Assembly (NCBI RefSeq): GCF_963924675.1
Contig: NC_089232.1
Span: 38,022,659 to 38,086,658 of the forward strand
Origin: Phocoena phocoena
Lineage: Eukaryota; Chordata; Mammalia; Artiodactyla; Phocoenidae
Length of the DNA: 64,000 bases
Direction of reading: 5' to 3'
The notes below the pieces were generated by a model. The model worked only from the letters and a program-made list of their open reading frames with translations. It did not search any database and was not told the DNA's origin. Shown here in pieces: positions 20,634 through 32,785 of the stretch (position 1 is its first letter; every line of letters begins with the position of its first letter). Position numbers and translations under genes: made by a program.

Positions 20634-21835
20634 ATACTAAATCCTCCCAAACTTTCCCAGACTAATTACCTCCCTTGAAAAATGGAAATCAAGGAGTTCT
20701 AGCCCTTTAAGACAGGACGGAAGTTCCGAAAGAGGCATGTGCTACAGGCAATATAAGCCTTTGAGAACAGAGCCTGGGGCTCTCACCCTTGTGTACTTTA
20801 ATACCTATTGCAACATCCCAATCTACAGCTCAGCTGGTGACTCCAATCTCTGCCCTCCACTTCTTCTCTCTGGGTTCAAACCCAGCTACTGTACTGTCAA
20901 TCCTTGGCTTCACTTCTTGGCTTTACAAGCAGCTGCCCCAATGGAATCTTGTTCTCCATGGCTGCCATGTTCTCCTACTAAGCAATGCATACAGCTTTAG
21001 GGGTCTAATGACATTCTAGGCCCTCACGCCTTGGTTTCCTCTCCTGTCCTATAACCTGTCTTATCCACTAAGTATTGCAAATACTCTGATCCACGTGCTG
21101 AAGGGCCTGAGATTGATGCTATGAAGAAAAGAGCTTGTGGGCTACAATTTACAAAGTCTTGCCTGGCAAAGTCTCTCTAGGAATGGACTGAACTGGAATT
21201 GGAAGGCCCTGGGGCTGACTTTGTTAGTGATGACAAAGGTCAAATGTATTTCTTGGTCTGTTTTTATTAGGATGGTCAGAGAGGAGCTGATGAATAGACT
21301 TGGTCTTTACTTAAAGCAGCTCTTACTATTCCATACATTGTTTCTGAACCTTGAAAAGTGTGACCTATTGCATAGTTCATTCCAAGATGTGAAGATACAC
21401 AGGGCTTGATCCTGAAATCTAATAAAGGTAATGTACAAACAAAGAATACTATAGGCCATGCATTCACAATGGGGTGACAGCTCCATGCATTCCAATGGAG
21501 CAATTTGGTTCTTGAAGGGGCTAAAGAATCTTACTCTCTTTTATGTAGGAAGTGCAGATATACAAACAGTACAAATACAGATAGTGTATCTGTGGAATTA
21601 AAATTACATGGGGGACAATTAAGGAAAAAAATTCTTATTGGGGATAATAGTGATAAAAAGAGTAAGAAGCACGGTCTAGGGAATCTTCACCTATAGATCA
21701 AAGCCACCCACAAATCTCACATTAAAATATACACAAATTTCATTAATATTTATTTATGGCCAAAGAGGCTCCCAAGAATGACTGAAGGGTTTGACACAAA
21801 GGCAACTATTATTAATAATAACAATAAAATATCAT
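20634..21835. other. Unassigned sequence
   Basis: No recognised gene or repeat. Frames of 60-90 codons on both strands carry no domain. Confidence 0.4.
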
Positions 21836-22265
21836 CCAATTCACTGGATTAAATAATGAAAATGTGATGATTTCAACAGATGCTGAAACAGCACTTGATA
21901 AAATTCAATAGTCACTTTTCATTTTAAAAAAGAGGAATAGAAATATATTACAATAACATAATACAGAGCTATTTAAAATAGAGCTTGTTTTATCTTTAAT
22001 GCAAAGCAGACATTGTTATTAAAAATAGTAGCAAAACAGGAAACCCTATGAGTCCCACCTTCACCCCAGCCACCTAAAATGATCGTCTGGCCACTGTAGC
22101 CATGCGGAGGCTTTATATGAATAAAACAGTTGAGTAAAGTGGATGAATATAAGATTCAGTGTATATTCAAAACACAGCTTAATTCCTTTGAACTGATTAG
22201 AAATATTAATTAAAAATGAGATCCTATTCACAATAATAACAAAGAAGAAAATACCGAATTTAGAA
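21836..22265 (+). mobile_element. Old LINE-1 ORF2 remnant (reverse transcriptase region)
   Basis: The block atttcaacagatgctgaaac followed by acttgataaaattcaatag is the decayed [12 protein letters not shown] motif of L1 reverse transcriptase. A later block (gtggatgaatataagattca) matches the GYKIN region. Intervening DNA is heavily rearranged. Confidence 0.7.
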
Positions 22266-22644
22266 TTTCAGTCATATTCAGTCTAATCTAATTCATGTTT
22301 TCAAAAATCATGTATGTTTCATGTGTTTATAAATGTATGTAAGTGAATAACAGAGAGAGGCCTGAAGTCTAAGACAAGTGCTTTTCCCAAGAGAGGCGAA
22401 GAGGATGGAGAGAGTAAGGAGGGGCTTTCTGCTTCCTTTGAATTTCTTCCATTGATAATGTATTAACACAGAACTTTTAAAATCTTAAAACTTTACAAAA
22501 CAGCATTTATGACCTCATTTTGTCAAATTACAGAAACATTTATGTACACTTAGAAAATGTCTCAAAAGATGATTACACAAATTTTATAGTAGTCATGTAT
22601 AGATGGTGGGATTTTAGGTGATTTTCACTGTGATTTTTCTTTTT

Positions 22645-22678
22645 ACACTTGATCTTAGCCAAAAGGCCAAGAAGCGAT
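22645..22678 (-). pseudogene. U2 snRNA 5'-end fragment (34 nt) with target-site duplications
   Basis: Read on the minus strand the 34 nt match positions 1-34 of U2 snRNA with one substitution (C to T at position 10). U2 pairs with the intron branch site in the spliceosome; this piece lacks the branch-recognition region, the Sm site and everything downstream. It has no poly(A). It is flanked by a 15-bp direct repeat, tgatttttcttttta, at 22631-22645 and 22678-22692, each overlapping the insert by one base. This pattern is that of the short snRNA retropseudogenes described in human DNA. It is not a functional U2 gene. Confidence 0.88.
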
Positions 22679-22779
22679 GATTTTTCTTTTTAGTATTGTT
22701 TAATATTTTTACAATGAGCATGTGCTATTTTTTAAATAAAAAGTCATAAAGATATCTTCATTTTGAAAACAAACAAAGA

Positions 22780-22965
22780 GAATCTAAGGAGTGCTATTCA
22801 TGATATAAACAAGGACACTTTTAAAACTAAGATAGCAGAAGAATATAAACAAATGGAAAAATAGATCATGTTCCTATTTATAATATATTCACATATAGAT
22901 ATAATACAGATAAATCTTCCCAAGCTATAGATTCTATTATCAATTAGCATTTCAAGACCAGAAGC
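22780..22965 (+). mobile_element. Old LINE-1 ORF2 remnant (thumb region)
   Basis: The block atataaacaaatggaaaaat followed by agatcatgttcc is the decayed form of the L1 region encoding [12 protein letters not shown]. It continues the old L1 seen at 21836. Confidence 0.5.
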
Positions 22966-23689
22966 TTCCTGTAAAATATTTATTCCACTCTCCTCTTATG
23001 AAACCAAATGAACAAAGCAAAAGAAATGAAAAATAAAGGGAGGAGGCCTCTGTTTTCAATGAGACAAGGAAGGATCAAAACTGTCAATGAAAAGCCATGA
23101 GTAAACCTGCTGATTACTGTGGGATCAGAATTGGAATAGGGAAGAGAGATGCCAGGTGCCTCCTTGGACCCACGGTAGGACCCATATCTTTCCAAAGGTC
23201 CATGGTGGAAGGTTGGCTGATGACATCTTTATTCCATCTTTGAGATGTGGTAGCACAGGCTGCCTCCAGAGACTGGGGAATGCCCTGTAGAGAGTGGGAT
23301 TCATCCTGCAGAGTGGCAGGGGAGGTAGGCTGCAGGAATCACCTTGCTGACCTCGCCTCCAGAGAGAGAGACGTGTGACAACAGTGCGTGGGGTGATGCA
23401 AGGGGATGGCGCAAGTGAGGCAGGGACCACTGGATTGCACCACAGGAAGCTTATGAGACTAAGTCACATGGCTTTCCAGAACACTAAAAGCTAAGAGGAG
23501 ATGGCCCCCAAGGAAAAGGAAATAACTGAAAGGGTGTGTGAGACAATAAGACCTGTTAAAGTTGAAGGACTTTAATTCCTCCACCAACTTCTCTACTTGC
23601 CATACTATTATTCAGCCAGTAGTAGACCTCATTCAATGATAAGTAATAATCAAAAAGAAACCATAATGGGATTTACACACAGAAATTGT
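22966..23689. other. Unassigned sequence
   Basis: No recognised gene or repeat. The minus-strand frame at 23125-23430 (101 codons) has no motif. Confidence 0.4.
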
Positions 23690-24628
23690 AGAGAAAGGGA
23701 ATATACACAAAAGCTGCTTTAAAAATAAATATCACAAGGAGAATTACCCAAGGAAACAGAAAAGATGTTCAGATAAATTTTCTATATTCTCAAAGAAATT
23801 TCAGATAACACTATCTTTCCAGAAAAAGACCCTAAAGAAAAGACATAAGAATTCAAAGAAGTGATTTTAAAAATGAAAGAAAAAGATAAAAAGCAAGCTA
23901 GTATATTCAGGATAAAAATGGAAGAGTAAACCTTGATAAAGATGGAATCTACGTTAGATGCAACAGAAAATAGGATACAAATAACTGACTGTAGTTTGAA
24001 CCACAGTGGAAAGAATCTGGGAAATCACACAAAATGAACAGCAACAACAAAACCAAGATTTGTTAATGTTTCTAGAGAAAACTGCCATTGTTATAGAAGA
24101 CCAATGGGATCCTTGGCATTTCTGAAGGAGCATATGCATTTCTGAAGAAGGAGAATACAAGGAATTAAGTATAAATTATTTTCAAAAATAAAATTGAAGA
24201 GAACTTTCTTAAAACAAAGATGACTTGAACCTACAAATCACAAAGGACATATACATTCCAAGAAAAACTGATATAGACTCTTCAATGTCAGAATATATCC
24301 TACTGAAGTTATAAAACATCAAGGATAAAGAAAATCTCACATGGATAGTCAGATAGTTAATAAACCATATAAAGAGAGAAAAATCAAGTTTCTTCAGGCT
24401 TCTTCTCAATGCCAAAAGACAGAGGACCAACATCTAAAAAGGTCTGAAGGAAAGTAAATTCAAGGGTTGTGTACATGCCAAGTTATCCTTCAAGTATAAA
24501 GACAAACATTCTCAGGCATGCACAACCTTAGGTAATAAAGCATCCAGGAGCCTTATCAAAAAACAACTTTTGAATGAAATCTATCCAACCAAGGAAGGAG
24601 TCAAAATAACTTCTAGAATAGAGAACCT
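23690..24628 (+). mobile_element. HAL1-like or old LINE-1 ORF1 remnant
   Basis: The order gaacctacaaatcacaaagg, ctaaaaaggtctgaaggaaa, gccaagttatccttcaagta, taaagacaaacattctcagg and tttgaatgaaatctatcc resembles the ORF1 region of HAL1/L1. A-rich sequence precedes it. Many stops are present. Confidence 0.55.
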
Positions 24629-25083
24629 AGGTGCATTAGTTTCCTAGGGCTGCCATAACAAAGCACCACAAATTGGATGGCTTAGAAAAATATTGTATCA
24701 CATTTCTGGAGTCTAGAATTCTGAAATCAAGGTGAGGGCAAGTCCATGCTCCCTCTGAAGGAGCTAAGGAAGGATCCTTCCTTGCCTCTTCCAGCTTTTG
24801 TAGCCCCAGACGTTCTTTGGTTTGTGGCAGCATAACTCCAATCTTCACCTGGTGGTCTCCCTATGTCTCTATATATGGTCTTCCCTCTGTGCATATCTGT
24901 GTCCAAATTTCCCCTTTTATAAGAACACCAGTCATACTGGATTAGGGCCCACTCTAATGATGTCATTTTAACTTGATCACCCTTGTAAACACACTACTTT
25001 CAAATAAGGCCATGCTAAGGTACTTGGGAATTAGAACTCCAACATACTTTTTTGGGGGAGAATACAATTGAACCTGTAACACT
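24629..25083 (+). mobile_element. MLT2-like solo LTR (ERVL class)
   Basis: It begins gcattagtttcctagggctg, continues ccataacaaagcaccacaaa, and shows ccagtcatactggattaggg, atgatgtcattttaacttga and ttgaacctgtaaca at the right end. The LTR-like start and end are both readable. Confidence 0.68.
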
Positions 25084-25415
25084 GAGGTAACATGAAGGGG
25101 TGAGCATTGAGTTCATTAAATACAGAGCTAAAACTAAACAACAGAAAGAAGTACAGTCAGAGAACAAAATGAAGTGAGAGAAACAGTAACAGTGGAATAT
25201 AATAAAAGTCAAGAGACAGAGTTGGGCATGGGATAAAATGTAAGAGTGGGTAATTCCTCATCATTTACAGCAGAAGATCAATAAATATTACTTAAAACTG
25301 AAAATTGTCTTCTTTTTTAAAGCATAGAAAATTTAATCTTCTAATGTTTTTCATTCTTTTTTTTAATTCTAAAAGACTCTTTTAAGAACTTGTGGTGAAG
25401 AAACAACCAATTTAG

Positions 25416-25630
25416 GGCTTTCCTGGTGGCGCAGTGGTTGGGGGTCCGCCTGCTGATGCAGCGGACACGGGTTCGTGCCCCGATCCGGGAAGATCCCACA
25501 TGCCGCAGAGCGGCTGGGCCTGTGAGCCATGGCCGCTGAGCCTGCGCGCGGGAGCCTGTGCTCCGCAACGGGAGAGGCCACAACAGTGAGAGGCCCGCGT
25601 ACCGCAAAAAAAAAAAAAAAAAAAGATAGA
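25416..25630 (+). mobile_element. CHR-type SINE
   Basis: It starts with ggctttcctggtggcgcagt, contains the B-box-like gggttcgtgcccc, and ends ccgcgtaccgc plus a 19-base A-run. A perfect 18-bp duplication, aagaaacaaccaatttag, lies at 25398-25415 and 25631-25648. Confidence 0.96.
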
Positions 25631-25699
25631 AAGAAACAACCAATTTAGTCATTTCTAAGTTTTGCTTCAATTCTTCTGACATTAAATTCAAGTAAAACA

Positions 25700-25945
25700 A
25701 TATTAAATTTTTTTCATCTAAAATGGTGTGCAGAGTATAATCCTATTTATATAAAATTTTTTCATTATATTTATTCACATACCAACAGAGTCTCTAATGA
25801 TGCTTTATAAATGTTGGGAATGTTTGTCTCTGGGCAGTAGGATTCATAGTGAGTTGTTTTTTTTACTCTTTTTACTGTACTTTTCTATATTACTTGAACT
25901 TTTATAATAAATATGTTGTTTTAAACAAAAACAATAAAATAATTG
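25700..25945 (+). mobile_element. Old LINE-1 3' tail
   Basis: The order atggtgtgcagagtataatc, ctatttatataaaat, ttgtctctgggcagtagga, then tactgtacttttctatat and a final ataaaataattg fits old L1 3' ends. Confidence 0.5.
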
Positions 25946-27840
25946 TTTCACATTATTTTCCCAAAAACTTTCTTGGTAGGCATTAGGGGTGGGGCTCCAC
26001 TTCAGGTCCCAGGAGGTGGTGGGTCTAGAAGGCAGGAGATAGGATCTCAGGGTCCTGTGACAGCCGACACAAGGTGACCGGGTTGTTAGGAGGCCCCTTC
26101 CCAACTGGGGGTCTGGTTTCACAGCCACTGTGGCAGAAAACTCCTCAACGGCAAATGCCACTACAGGCATTAAGGACTTTCCACAGTCAGACCCAGTCCC
26201 CAAAGAAGCCACATGGCTTTAAGTTCAGCAAAGTGAGTCAGGCCTGCCTTCTAATTTCTGACAAAGTCCAACATTTGCTTTATTGTGACATCAAAGAAGC
26301 CAACGCTCCCAGAAATCAACCCGGAGGCTGGCTCTGCTCTTCTGGACCCCCAAGCAAGAGAGCTGCCCCTGGGACTGTCCTGCGCCCACAGCTGTGTGAC
26401 CAAGTTCCCCACTCCACCCTCCAAGCTGGACTTTTTCGACAGGAAGGGCATCTGGGAGCATAACGGTCGTCATCATTTTCATATTTTATTGTTCCTCTCC
26501 TTATACCTGGTCGTCACCAAATGTTCGACAGGAAAATTTTCTTTGATTACTTCCCTTGTATTTTAATGGAGGTGGTGGAGCCTTCTGTGGATACAGCAGG
26601 CAGTCAGCTGAGGTTTTGTGAGGCTGAGCACATCACAAAAAAGTTGTGGGCTTCCAGCCTTACTTCCTGCAAGTTGGTGCTGGCCCTCACATTCGATCTT
26701 TCTAGCCTGCATAACATAGCTGGTGTCCCAACAGGAGACACCAGCTCAGGAGCAGCAGTGGGTGCAGGAACAAGCTTGGGAGCAGCGGCAGGGGTGTCTG
26801 CAGTAGGAACAGGGTCCCGACCTAGGCCAGCGAGTCCTGTGGGGCCTGAGGCCCTAGGAATGTTACCTAAACCTGAACGCAGGCCGAGAGTGTGGCCCGG
26901 AGGACCTGCAGACTGGGCTCTGCCAAAGGGCTGGGGATCACATGCAACCGGTGTCTCCAAGGGACAAACCACTGGACACGTTGTCATAGTAACACTGTCA
27001 CAGAGGGAGGGATAGGCCTTCAGGGAACACAGAGAAACACAGCAAGAGTTTCTGCGGTGTAGGGTAGCAGCCCCTACCAGTGGTCTGGGAAAACTTCTTA
27101 GAAAATGTTGTCTGTACTCAATTTTTAAAGCAGAAAGATTATAAAATTATTGATATTTGTTAAAGCACACAGAAAATCAATGTATTTGAAATAAAATAAT
27201 ACTACAAGTCCCATGTTCTCTGTGTTCTGAATCTAAGTCCTAGGATTGTCTGTTGCAATTTGTTCATCTCCTCTTTGCTCTCTAGATCATCTAAGACCGG
27301 TGCTGATTATTCAGAGGCCAAGTGTCTCAGAGGTTATTGCATTTAGACAAGGCAGCAGAGACCATCTTATCTCCCTCCCTGACCTTTGGATTACTTGCAC
27401 CTCCCTCACCACATTTTACCCTTTAGTTCTTTGATTCCTGATCAGCTTCTTGTGTGTCACTGTGCCTGGCAAGACTTTTTTCTTCTGATAGTTCTAATTT
27501 GGGCGGATGGCTTTTGCTCACTTAGCTGCATCTTCTCCATACCAAAGTTTATATCTCTAGAGAGCTCCCTCAGTTTATTAAAGACACGATTTTATTCATT
27601 CAGCGAAAGTAGGTTATGAACAAACAGCAAAGTGAGTATGGTCCTTTCGCCACAGCCTTCCAGCTGCCTCTTACACTCCTGCCCACGATATGGTTGAGAG
27701 AAGTCTCTACCTCATCTGGTTTCAAATCTTGGGTGACTCTGTTTAGCCATATTCCCGTGAGCCACTTCCTCAGCTCATTCACTCCTCAGCCTGCTCGAAT
27801 TGGCTTCTGTCTCCTCTATGCCACTGATATATGCTCTTTC
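25946..27840. other. Unassigned sequence with GC-rich part
   Basis: No recognised gene or repeat. The plus frame at 26521-27015 (164 codons) and the minus frame at 26604-26987 (127 codons) cover the same GC-rich stretch. The plus frame is rich in Gly, Ala and Pro through degenerate gcaggaaca/gggagcagc repeats. Neither shows a domain. Confidence 0.35.
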
Positions 27841-28210
27841 CAAGACCATCAGTGAACCTTACTCATGCTAAATACAATCGACATGCTTCAACTGTCACTT
27901 CCCTAATCCATCTGCTCACATTTGAAACTACTTTCTCTCCATCTTTAAACTCCCTTGGCCATCGATTTCTCTCACATCCTTCTCTCTCTTAGTTCTTCTC
28001 ACCAGCTCCCCGACCATTCCTCCCACACTTCAATGGGCTTCTCTTCCTCCTCTACCCACAAGCTTTCAGGGTTCCATTCTCTGCGAGCAAGCTCTTTTAT
28101 CCTCGTGTTTTAACTACCCCAAATCTCCCAACCCAGACCTCTCCAGAATTCCAGTCACATATATCCAACCCCTATAGGATGTCTTAATTTGCCCCAAATT
28201 AACACACCAT
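27841..28210 (+). mobile_element. Possible L3/CR1-type LINE relic
   Basis: The pyrimidine-rich stretch with gctttcagggttccattctc, tgttttaactaccccaaatc, cccagacctctccagaattc and gtcacatatatccaaccc resembles the order of the mammalian L3 3' region. Weak support. Confidence 0.4.
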
Positions 28211-28985
28211 GGTGCCCCCAAAGCTCTCTCTCTCTCTCTTCCGGGGTTACATTTCCTGCATTGCATTACATACATTTCTGCAGCCCAGAGAAACTGGGGA
28301 GTGCCCATGAATAGAACTGAAAACCATGCTGGGTCCCTAAAGCAGAAGTAACTCAGAGCCGCAATTACTGTTTGATCAGAAATCATGGCCTCCAGGGATT
28401 CAGGAGATACTGACCTCAGAGAGGAAGTTTCATTGCTTTTCCTCCTGTGTCTGTGTCCCTTTTGACATCTTTATCTTCCCAAGTAGAAAATGGAGAGGAA
28501 TAACTATGCTTCTCCTTTGCACCAGTGATGTCAGCCTGGAGATGGGTATATGTGAAAACATGGTCTGGGGGGCTCAACTGGATGAAAAGCGAGCTCAGTA
28601 GGATTTCCCCCAAAGCGCCAATGTTTCCCGAGAATACAAACCAGGCCAACTCATTTAGCTCTGAACTCTGGAGCTTTAATCTTTCAAGAACATACTTCCT
28701 TCCTGTATTTCTAGTAATTACTGTTTGACTTTTCTGGAAGTCCCACGAGTTACCCTCTCTCTTCCAAAAGAATGGAGTCACAAAAATAGAACCATGAGAA
28801 AAGTGAGTATGACCCCTTTGCTCTTTGAAATGTGCTGGGTGGAAAGAGCCTGGGGGAACTGGGTGGGGGCGAGGGGTAGAGGTATGGGGCAGGGAGAGTT
28901 CTTCTTTAACAGATTCTTCTATCTCAAAGAAAAATAAACTGAGGGAAAGAATTTTTTAAAAATGCTTTAAATTAGTCATCCACAG
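28211..28985. other. Unassigned sequence
   Basis: No recognised gene or repeat apart from a short CT run at 28227-28241. The 121-codon minus frame at 28416-28781 has no motif. Confidence 0.4.
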
Positions 28986-28994
28986 GAAAAGGAT

Positions 28995-29215
28995 TCTGTG
29001 GGAAACAATTTATACTTGGACTATTCTAGTTTTAGAGAAGGCATTTTAAACCTGAGATCCATGAATGGGCTTTATCAGAATACATGATCCTCGAGAAACT
29101 GTGAGCTCCATGTTTTTGTGTCTGTGCATTTTTCTAAAGGGTTCATAGCTCTTATGGGATTCTTAAAGGGGTTCCTGATACTGCACCACATGTTAAGAAC
29201 TGCTTAGAGGTTAAC
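28995..29215 (+). mobile_element. Unassigned mammal-wide repeat, probably a DNA transposon relic
   Basis: The phrases gatccatgaatgggctttat, tgtctgtgcatttttct and atgttaagaactgc belong to a repeat often seen in mammalian DNA. I cannot name the family safely. Confidence 0.4.
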
Positions 29216-29221
29216 TTAGCT

Positions 29222-29387
29222 GCATTGGTTATCTATTGGTGTATAACAAATTACCCCAAACTTAGCAGTGTAATACAGCTGACATTTATTATCTCACAGG
29301 TTGAATGGGTAAGGAATTGAGCAGTGGTTTAACCAAGTGACTTGGCTCAGGGTCTCTTGTGACATTGCAGTCAAGAAGTCAGCTGGG
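29222..29387 (+). mobile_element. MLT2-like LTR, left part (split by LINE-1)
   Basis: Reads tgcattggttatctattggt and ataacaaattaccccaaact, then stops where LINE-1 inserted after ctcagggtctcttgtg. The LTR resumes at 33744. The 15-bp duplication aagaagtcagctggg ends this part (29373-29387). Confidence 0.65.
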
Positions 29388-32088
29388 CAGAGGGAGGAAA
29401 CTCATTCTATGAGGCCACCATCACCCTGATACCAAAACCACACAAGGATGTCACAAAAAAAAGAAAACTACAGGCCAATATCACTGATGAACATAGATGC
29501 AAAAATCCTCAACAAAATACTAGCAAACAGAATCCAACAGCACATTAAAAGGGTCATACATCACGATCAAGTGGGGTTTATTCCGGGAATGCAAGGATTC
29601 TTCAATATATGCAAATCAATCAATGTGATAGAGCATATTAACAAATTGAAGGAGGAAAACCACATGGTCACCTCAATAGATGCAGAGAAAGCTTTCGACA
29701 AAATTCAACACCCATTTATGATAAAAACCCTCCAGAAAGTAGGCATAGAGGGAACTTTCCTCAACATAATAAAGCCCATATATGACAAACCCACAGCCAA
29801 CATCGTCCTCAACGGTGAAAAACTGAAACTATTTCCACTAAGATCAGGAACAAGACAAGGTTGCCTACTCTCACCACTCTTATTCAACACAGTTATGGAA
29901 GTTTTAGCCACAGCAATCAGAGAAGAAAAGGAAATAAAAGGAATCCAAATCAGAAAAGAAGAAGTAAAGCTCTCACTGTTTGCAGATGACATGATACTAT
30001 ACATACAGAATCCTAAAGATGCTACCAGAAAACTGCTAGAACTAATCAATGAATTTGGTAAAGTAGCAGGATACAAAATTAATGCACAGAAATCTCTGGC
30101 ATTCCTATACACTAATGATGAAAAATCTGAAAGTGAAATCAAGAAAACACTCCCATTTACCACTGCAACAAAAAGAATAAAATATCTAGGAATAAACCTA
30201 CCTAAGGAGACAAAAGACCTGTATGCAAAAAATTATAAGACACTGATGAAAGAAATTAAAGATGAAACAAATAGATGGAGAGATATACCATGTTCTTGGA
30301 TTGGAAGAATCAACATTGTGAGAATGACTCTACTACCCAAAGCAATCTACAGATTCAATGCAATCCCTATCAAACTACCACTGGCATTTTTCACAGAACT
30401 AGAACAAAAAATTTCACAATTTGTATGGAAACACAAAAAACCCCGAATAGCCAAAGCAATCTTGAGAACAAAAAATGGAGCTGGAGGAATCAGGCTCCCT
30501 GACTTCAGACCATACTACAAAGCTACAGTAATCAAGACAGTATGGTACTGGCACAAAAACAGAAATATACATCAATGGAACAGGATAGAAAGCCCAGAGT
30601 TAAACCCACACACATATGGTCACCTTATCTTTGATAAAGGAGGCAGGAATGTACAGTGGAGAAAGGACAGCCTCTTCAATAAGTGGTGCTGGGAAAACTG
30701 GACAGGTACATGTAAAAGCATGAGATTAGATCACTCCCTAACACCATACACAAAAATAAGCTCAAAATGGATTAAAGACCTAAATGTAAGGCCAGAAACT
30801 ATCAAACTCTTAGAAGAAAACATAGGAAGAACACTCTATGACATAAATCACAGCAAGATCCTTTCTGACCCACCTCCTAGAGTAATGGAAATAAAAACAA
30901 AAATAAACAAATGGGACCTAATGAAACTTCAAAGCTTTTGCACAGCAAAGGAAACCATAACCAAGACCAAAAGACAACCCTCAGAATGGGAGAAAACATT
31001 TGCAAATGAAGCAACTGACAAAGGATTAATCTCCAAAATTTACAAGCAGCTCATGCAGCTCAATAACCAAAAAACAAACAACCCCATCCAAAAATGGGCA
31101 GAAGACCTAAATAGACATTTCTCCAAAGAAGATATACAGAATGCCAACAAACACATGAAAGAATGCTCAACATCATTAATCATTAGAGAAATGCAAACCA
31201 AAACTACAATGAGATATCATCTCACACCAGTCAGAATGGCCATCATCAAAAAATCTAGAAACAATAAATGCTGGAGAGGGTGTGGAGAAAAGGGGACACT
31301 CTTGCACTGCTGGTGGGAATGTGAATTGGTTCAGCCACTATGGAGAACAGTATGGAGGTTCCTTAAAAAACTACAAATAGAATTACCATATGACCCAGCA
31401 ATCCCACTACTGGGCATATACCCTGAGAAAACCAAAATTCAAAAAGAGTCATGTACCAAAATGTTCATTGCAGCTCTATTTACAATAGCCCGGAGATGGA
31501 AACAACCTAAGCGCCCATCATCGGATGAATGGATAAAGAAGATGTGGCACATATACACAATGGAATATTACTCAGCCTTAAAAAGAAATGAAATTGAGCT
31601 ATTTGTAATGAGATGGAGAGACCTAGAGTCTGTCATACAGAGTGAAGTAAGTCAGAAAGAAAAAGACAAATACCGTATGCTAACACATATATATGGAATT
31701 TAAGGGAAAAAAATGTCATGAAGAACCTAGGGGTAAGACAGGAATAAAGACGCAGACCTACTGGAGAACGGACTTGAGGATATGGGGAGGGGGAAGGGTG
31801 AGTTTTGACAGGGCGAGAGAGAGTCATGGACATATACACACTAACAAACGTAGTAAGGTAGATAGCTGGGGGGAAGCAGCCGCAAGGCACAGGGATATTA
31901 GCTCGGTGCTTTGTGACAGCCTGGAGGGGTGGGATGGGGAGAGTGGGAGGGAGGGAGACGCAAGAGGGAAGACATATGGGAACATATGTATATGTATAGC
32001 TGATTCACTTTGTTATAAAGCAGAAACTAACACACCATTGTAAAGCGATTATACCCCAATAAAGATGTTTAAAAAAAAAAAAAAAAAA
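29388..32088 (+). mobile_element. 5'-truncated LINE-1, copy A
   Basis: Copy A holds the reverse transcriptase half of ORF2, the 3' UTR, the poly(A) signal AATAAA at 32058-32063 and an A18 tail at 32071-32088. It begins within ORF2 with agagggaggaaactcattc, lacking nine bases present in the full copy at 55366. A second L1 piece follows its tail directly. The outer 15-bp duplication is at 29373-29387 and 33744-33758. Its 3' UTR differs from the other copies (gtgagttttgacagggcgag), which suggests a different subfamily. Confidence 0.97.
29448..31703 (+). CDS. LINE-1 ORF2 fragment, reverse transcriptase to C-terminus, open for 751 codons
   Basis: This is the C-terminal three fifths of L1 ORF2p, the protein that nicks DNA and copies RNA into the genome; the usual length is about 1,275 residues. 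Visible parts are the [11 protein letters not shown] motif near residue 77, the catalytic FADD at 178-181, and the C-terminal Cys/His segment CWRGCGEKG through HCWWEC at about 608-625. The endonuclease domain is absent because the insertion is 5' truncated. The ATG used is internal. Upstream the frame shifts at an A8 run (29455-29462), where seven A would keep the frame. The long open frame implies recent insertion. There is no promoter and it is unlikely to be made as a protein. Confidence 0.93.
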   Translation: MSQKKENYRPISLMNIDAKILNKILANRIQQHIKRVIHHDQVGFIPGMQGFFNICKSINVIEHINKLKEENHMVTSIDAEKAFDKIQHPFMIKTLQKVGIEGTFLNIIKPIYDKPTANIVLNGEKLKLFPLRSGTRQGCLLSPLLFNTVMEVLATAIREEKEIKGIQIRKEEVKLSLFADDMILYIQNPKDATRKLLELINEFGKVAGYKINAQKSLAFLYTNDEKSESEIKKTLPFTTATKRIKYLGINLPKETKDLYAKNYKTLMKEIKDETNRWRDIPCSWIGRINIVRMTLLPKAIYRFNAIPIKLPLAFFTELEQKISQFVWKHKKPRIAKAILRTKNGAGGIRLPDFRPYYKATVIKTVWYWHKNRNIHQWNRIESPELNPHTYGHLIFDKGGRNVQWRKDSLFNKWCWENWTGTCKSMRLDHSLTPYTKISSKWIKDLNVRPETIKLLEENIGRTLYDINHSKILSDPPPRVMEIKTKINKWDLMKLQSFCTAKETITKTKRQPSEWEKTFANEATDKGLISKIYKQLMQLNNQKTNNPIQKWAEDLNRHFSKEDIQNANKHMKECSTSLIIREMQTKTTMRYHLTPVRMAIIKKSRNNKCWRGCGEKGTLLHCWWECELVQPLWRTVWRFLKKLQIELPYDPAIPLLGIYPEKTKIQKESCTKMFIAALFTIARRWKQPKRPSSDEWIKKMWHIYTMEYYSALKRNEIELFVMRWRDLESVIQSEVSQKEKDKYRMLTHIYGI

Positions 32089-32785
32089 GTGGTGCTGGGA
32101 AAACTGGACAGGTACATGTAAAAGCATGAGATTAGATCACTCCCTAACACCATACACAAAAATAAGCTCAAAATGGATTAAAGACCTAAATGTAAGGCCA
32201 GAAACTATCAAACTCTTAGAGGAAAACATAGGAAGAACACTCTATGACATAAATCACAGCAAGATCCTTTTTGACCCACCTCCTAGAGAAATGGAAATAA
32301 AAACAAAAATAAACAAATGGGACCTAATGAAACTTCAAAGCTTTTGCACAGCAAAGGAAACCATAAACAAGACTAAAAGACAACCCTCAGAATGGGAGAA
32401 AATATTTGCAAATGAAGCAACTGACAGAGGATTAATCTCCAAAATTTACAAGTGCTCATGCAGCTCAATAACAAAAAAACAAACAACCCAATCCAAAAAT
32501 GGGCAGAAGACCTAAATAGACATTTCTCCAAAGAAGATATACAGACTGCCAACAAACACATGAAAGAATGCTCAACATCATTAATCATTAGAGAAATACA
32601 AATCAAAACTACAATGAGATATCATCTCACACCAGTAAGAATAGCCATCATCAAAAAATTTAGAAACAATAAATGCTGGAGAGGGTGTGGAGAAAAGGGA
32701 ACACTCTTGCACTGCTGGTGGGAATGTGAATTGGTACAGCCACTACGGAGAACAGTATGGAGGATCCTTAAGAAACTACAAATAG

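Noticed and set aside
22645..22678. Functional U2 snRNA gene
   Set aside because: Only the first 34 nt are present; the Sm site, downstream stems and promoter elements are missing.
25416..25630. tRNA gene
   Set aside because: The SINE heads keep A- and B-box-like words, but the body does not fold into a full tRNA cloverleaf with an anticodon that I can support.
29705..30163. 152-codon minus-strand frame inside LINE-1 copy A, with a similar 211-codon frame at 55682-56317
   Set aside because: Antisense shadows of the reverse transcriptase region; both repeat the same peptide because the L1 copies are similar.
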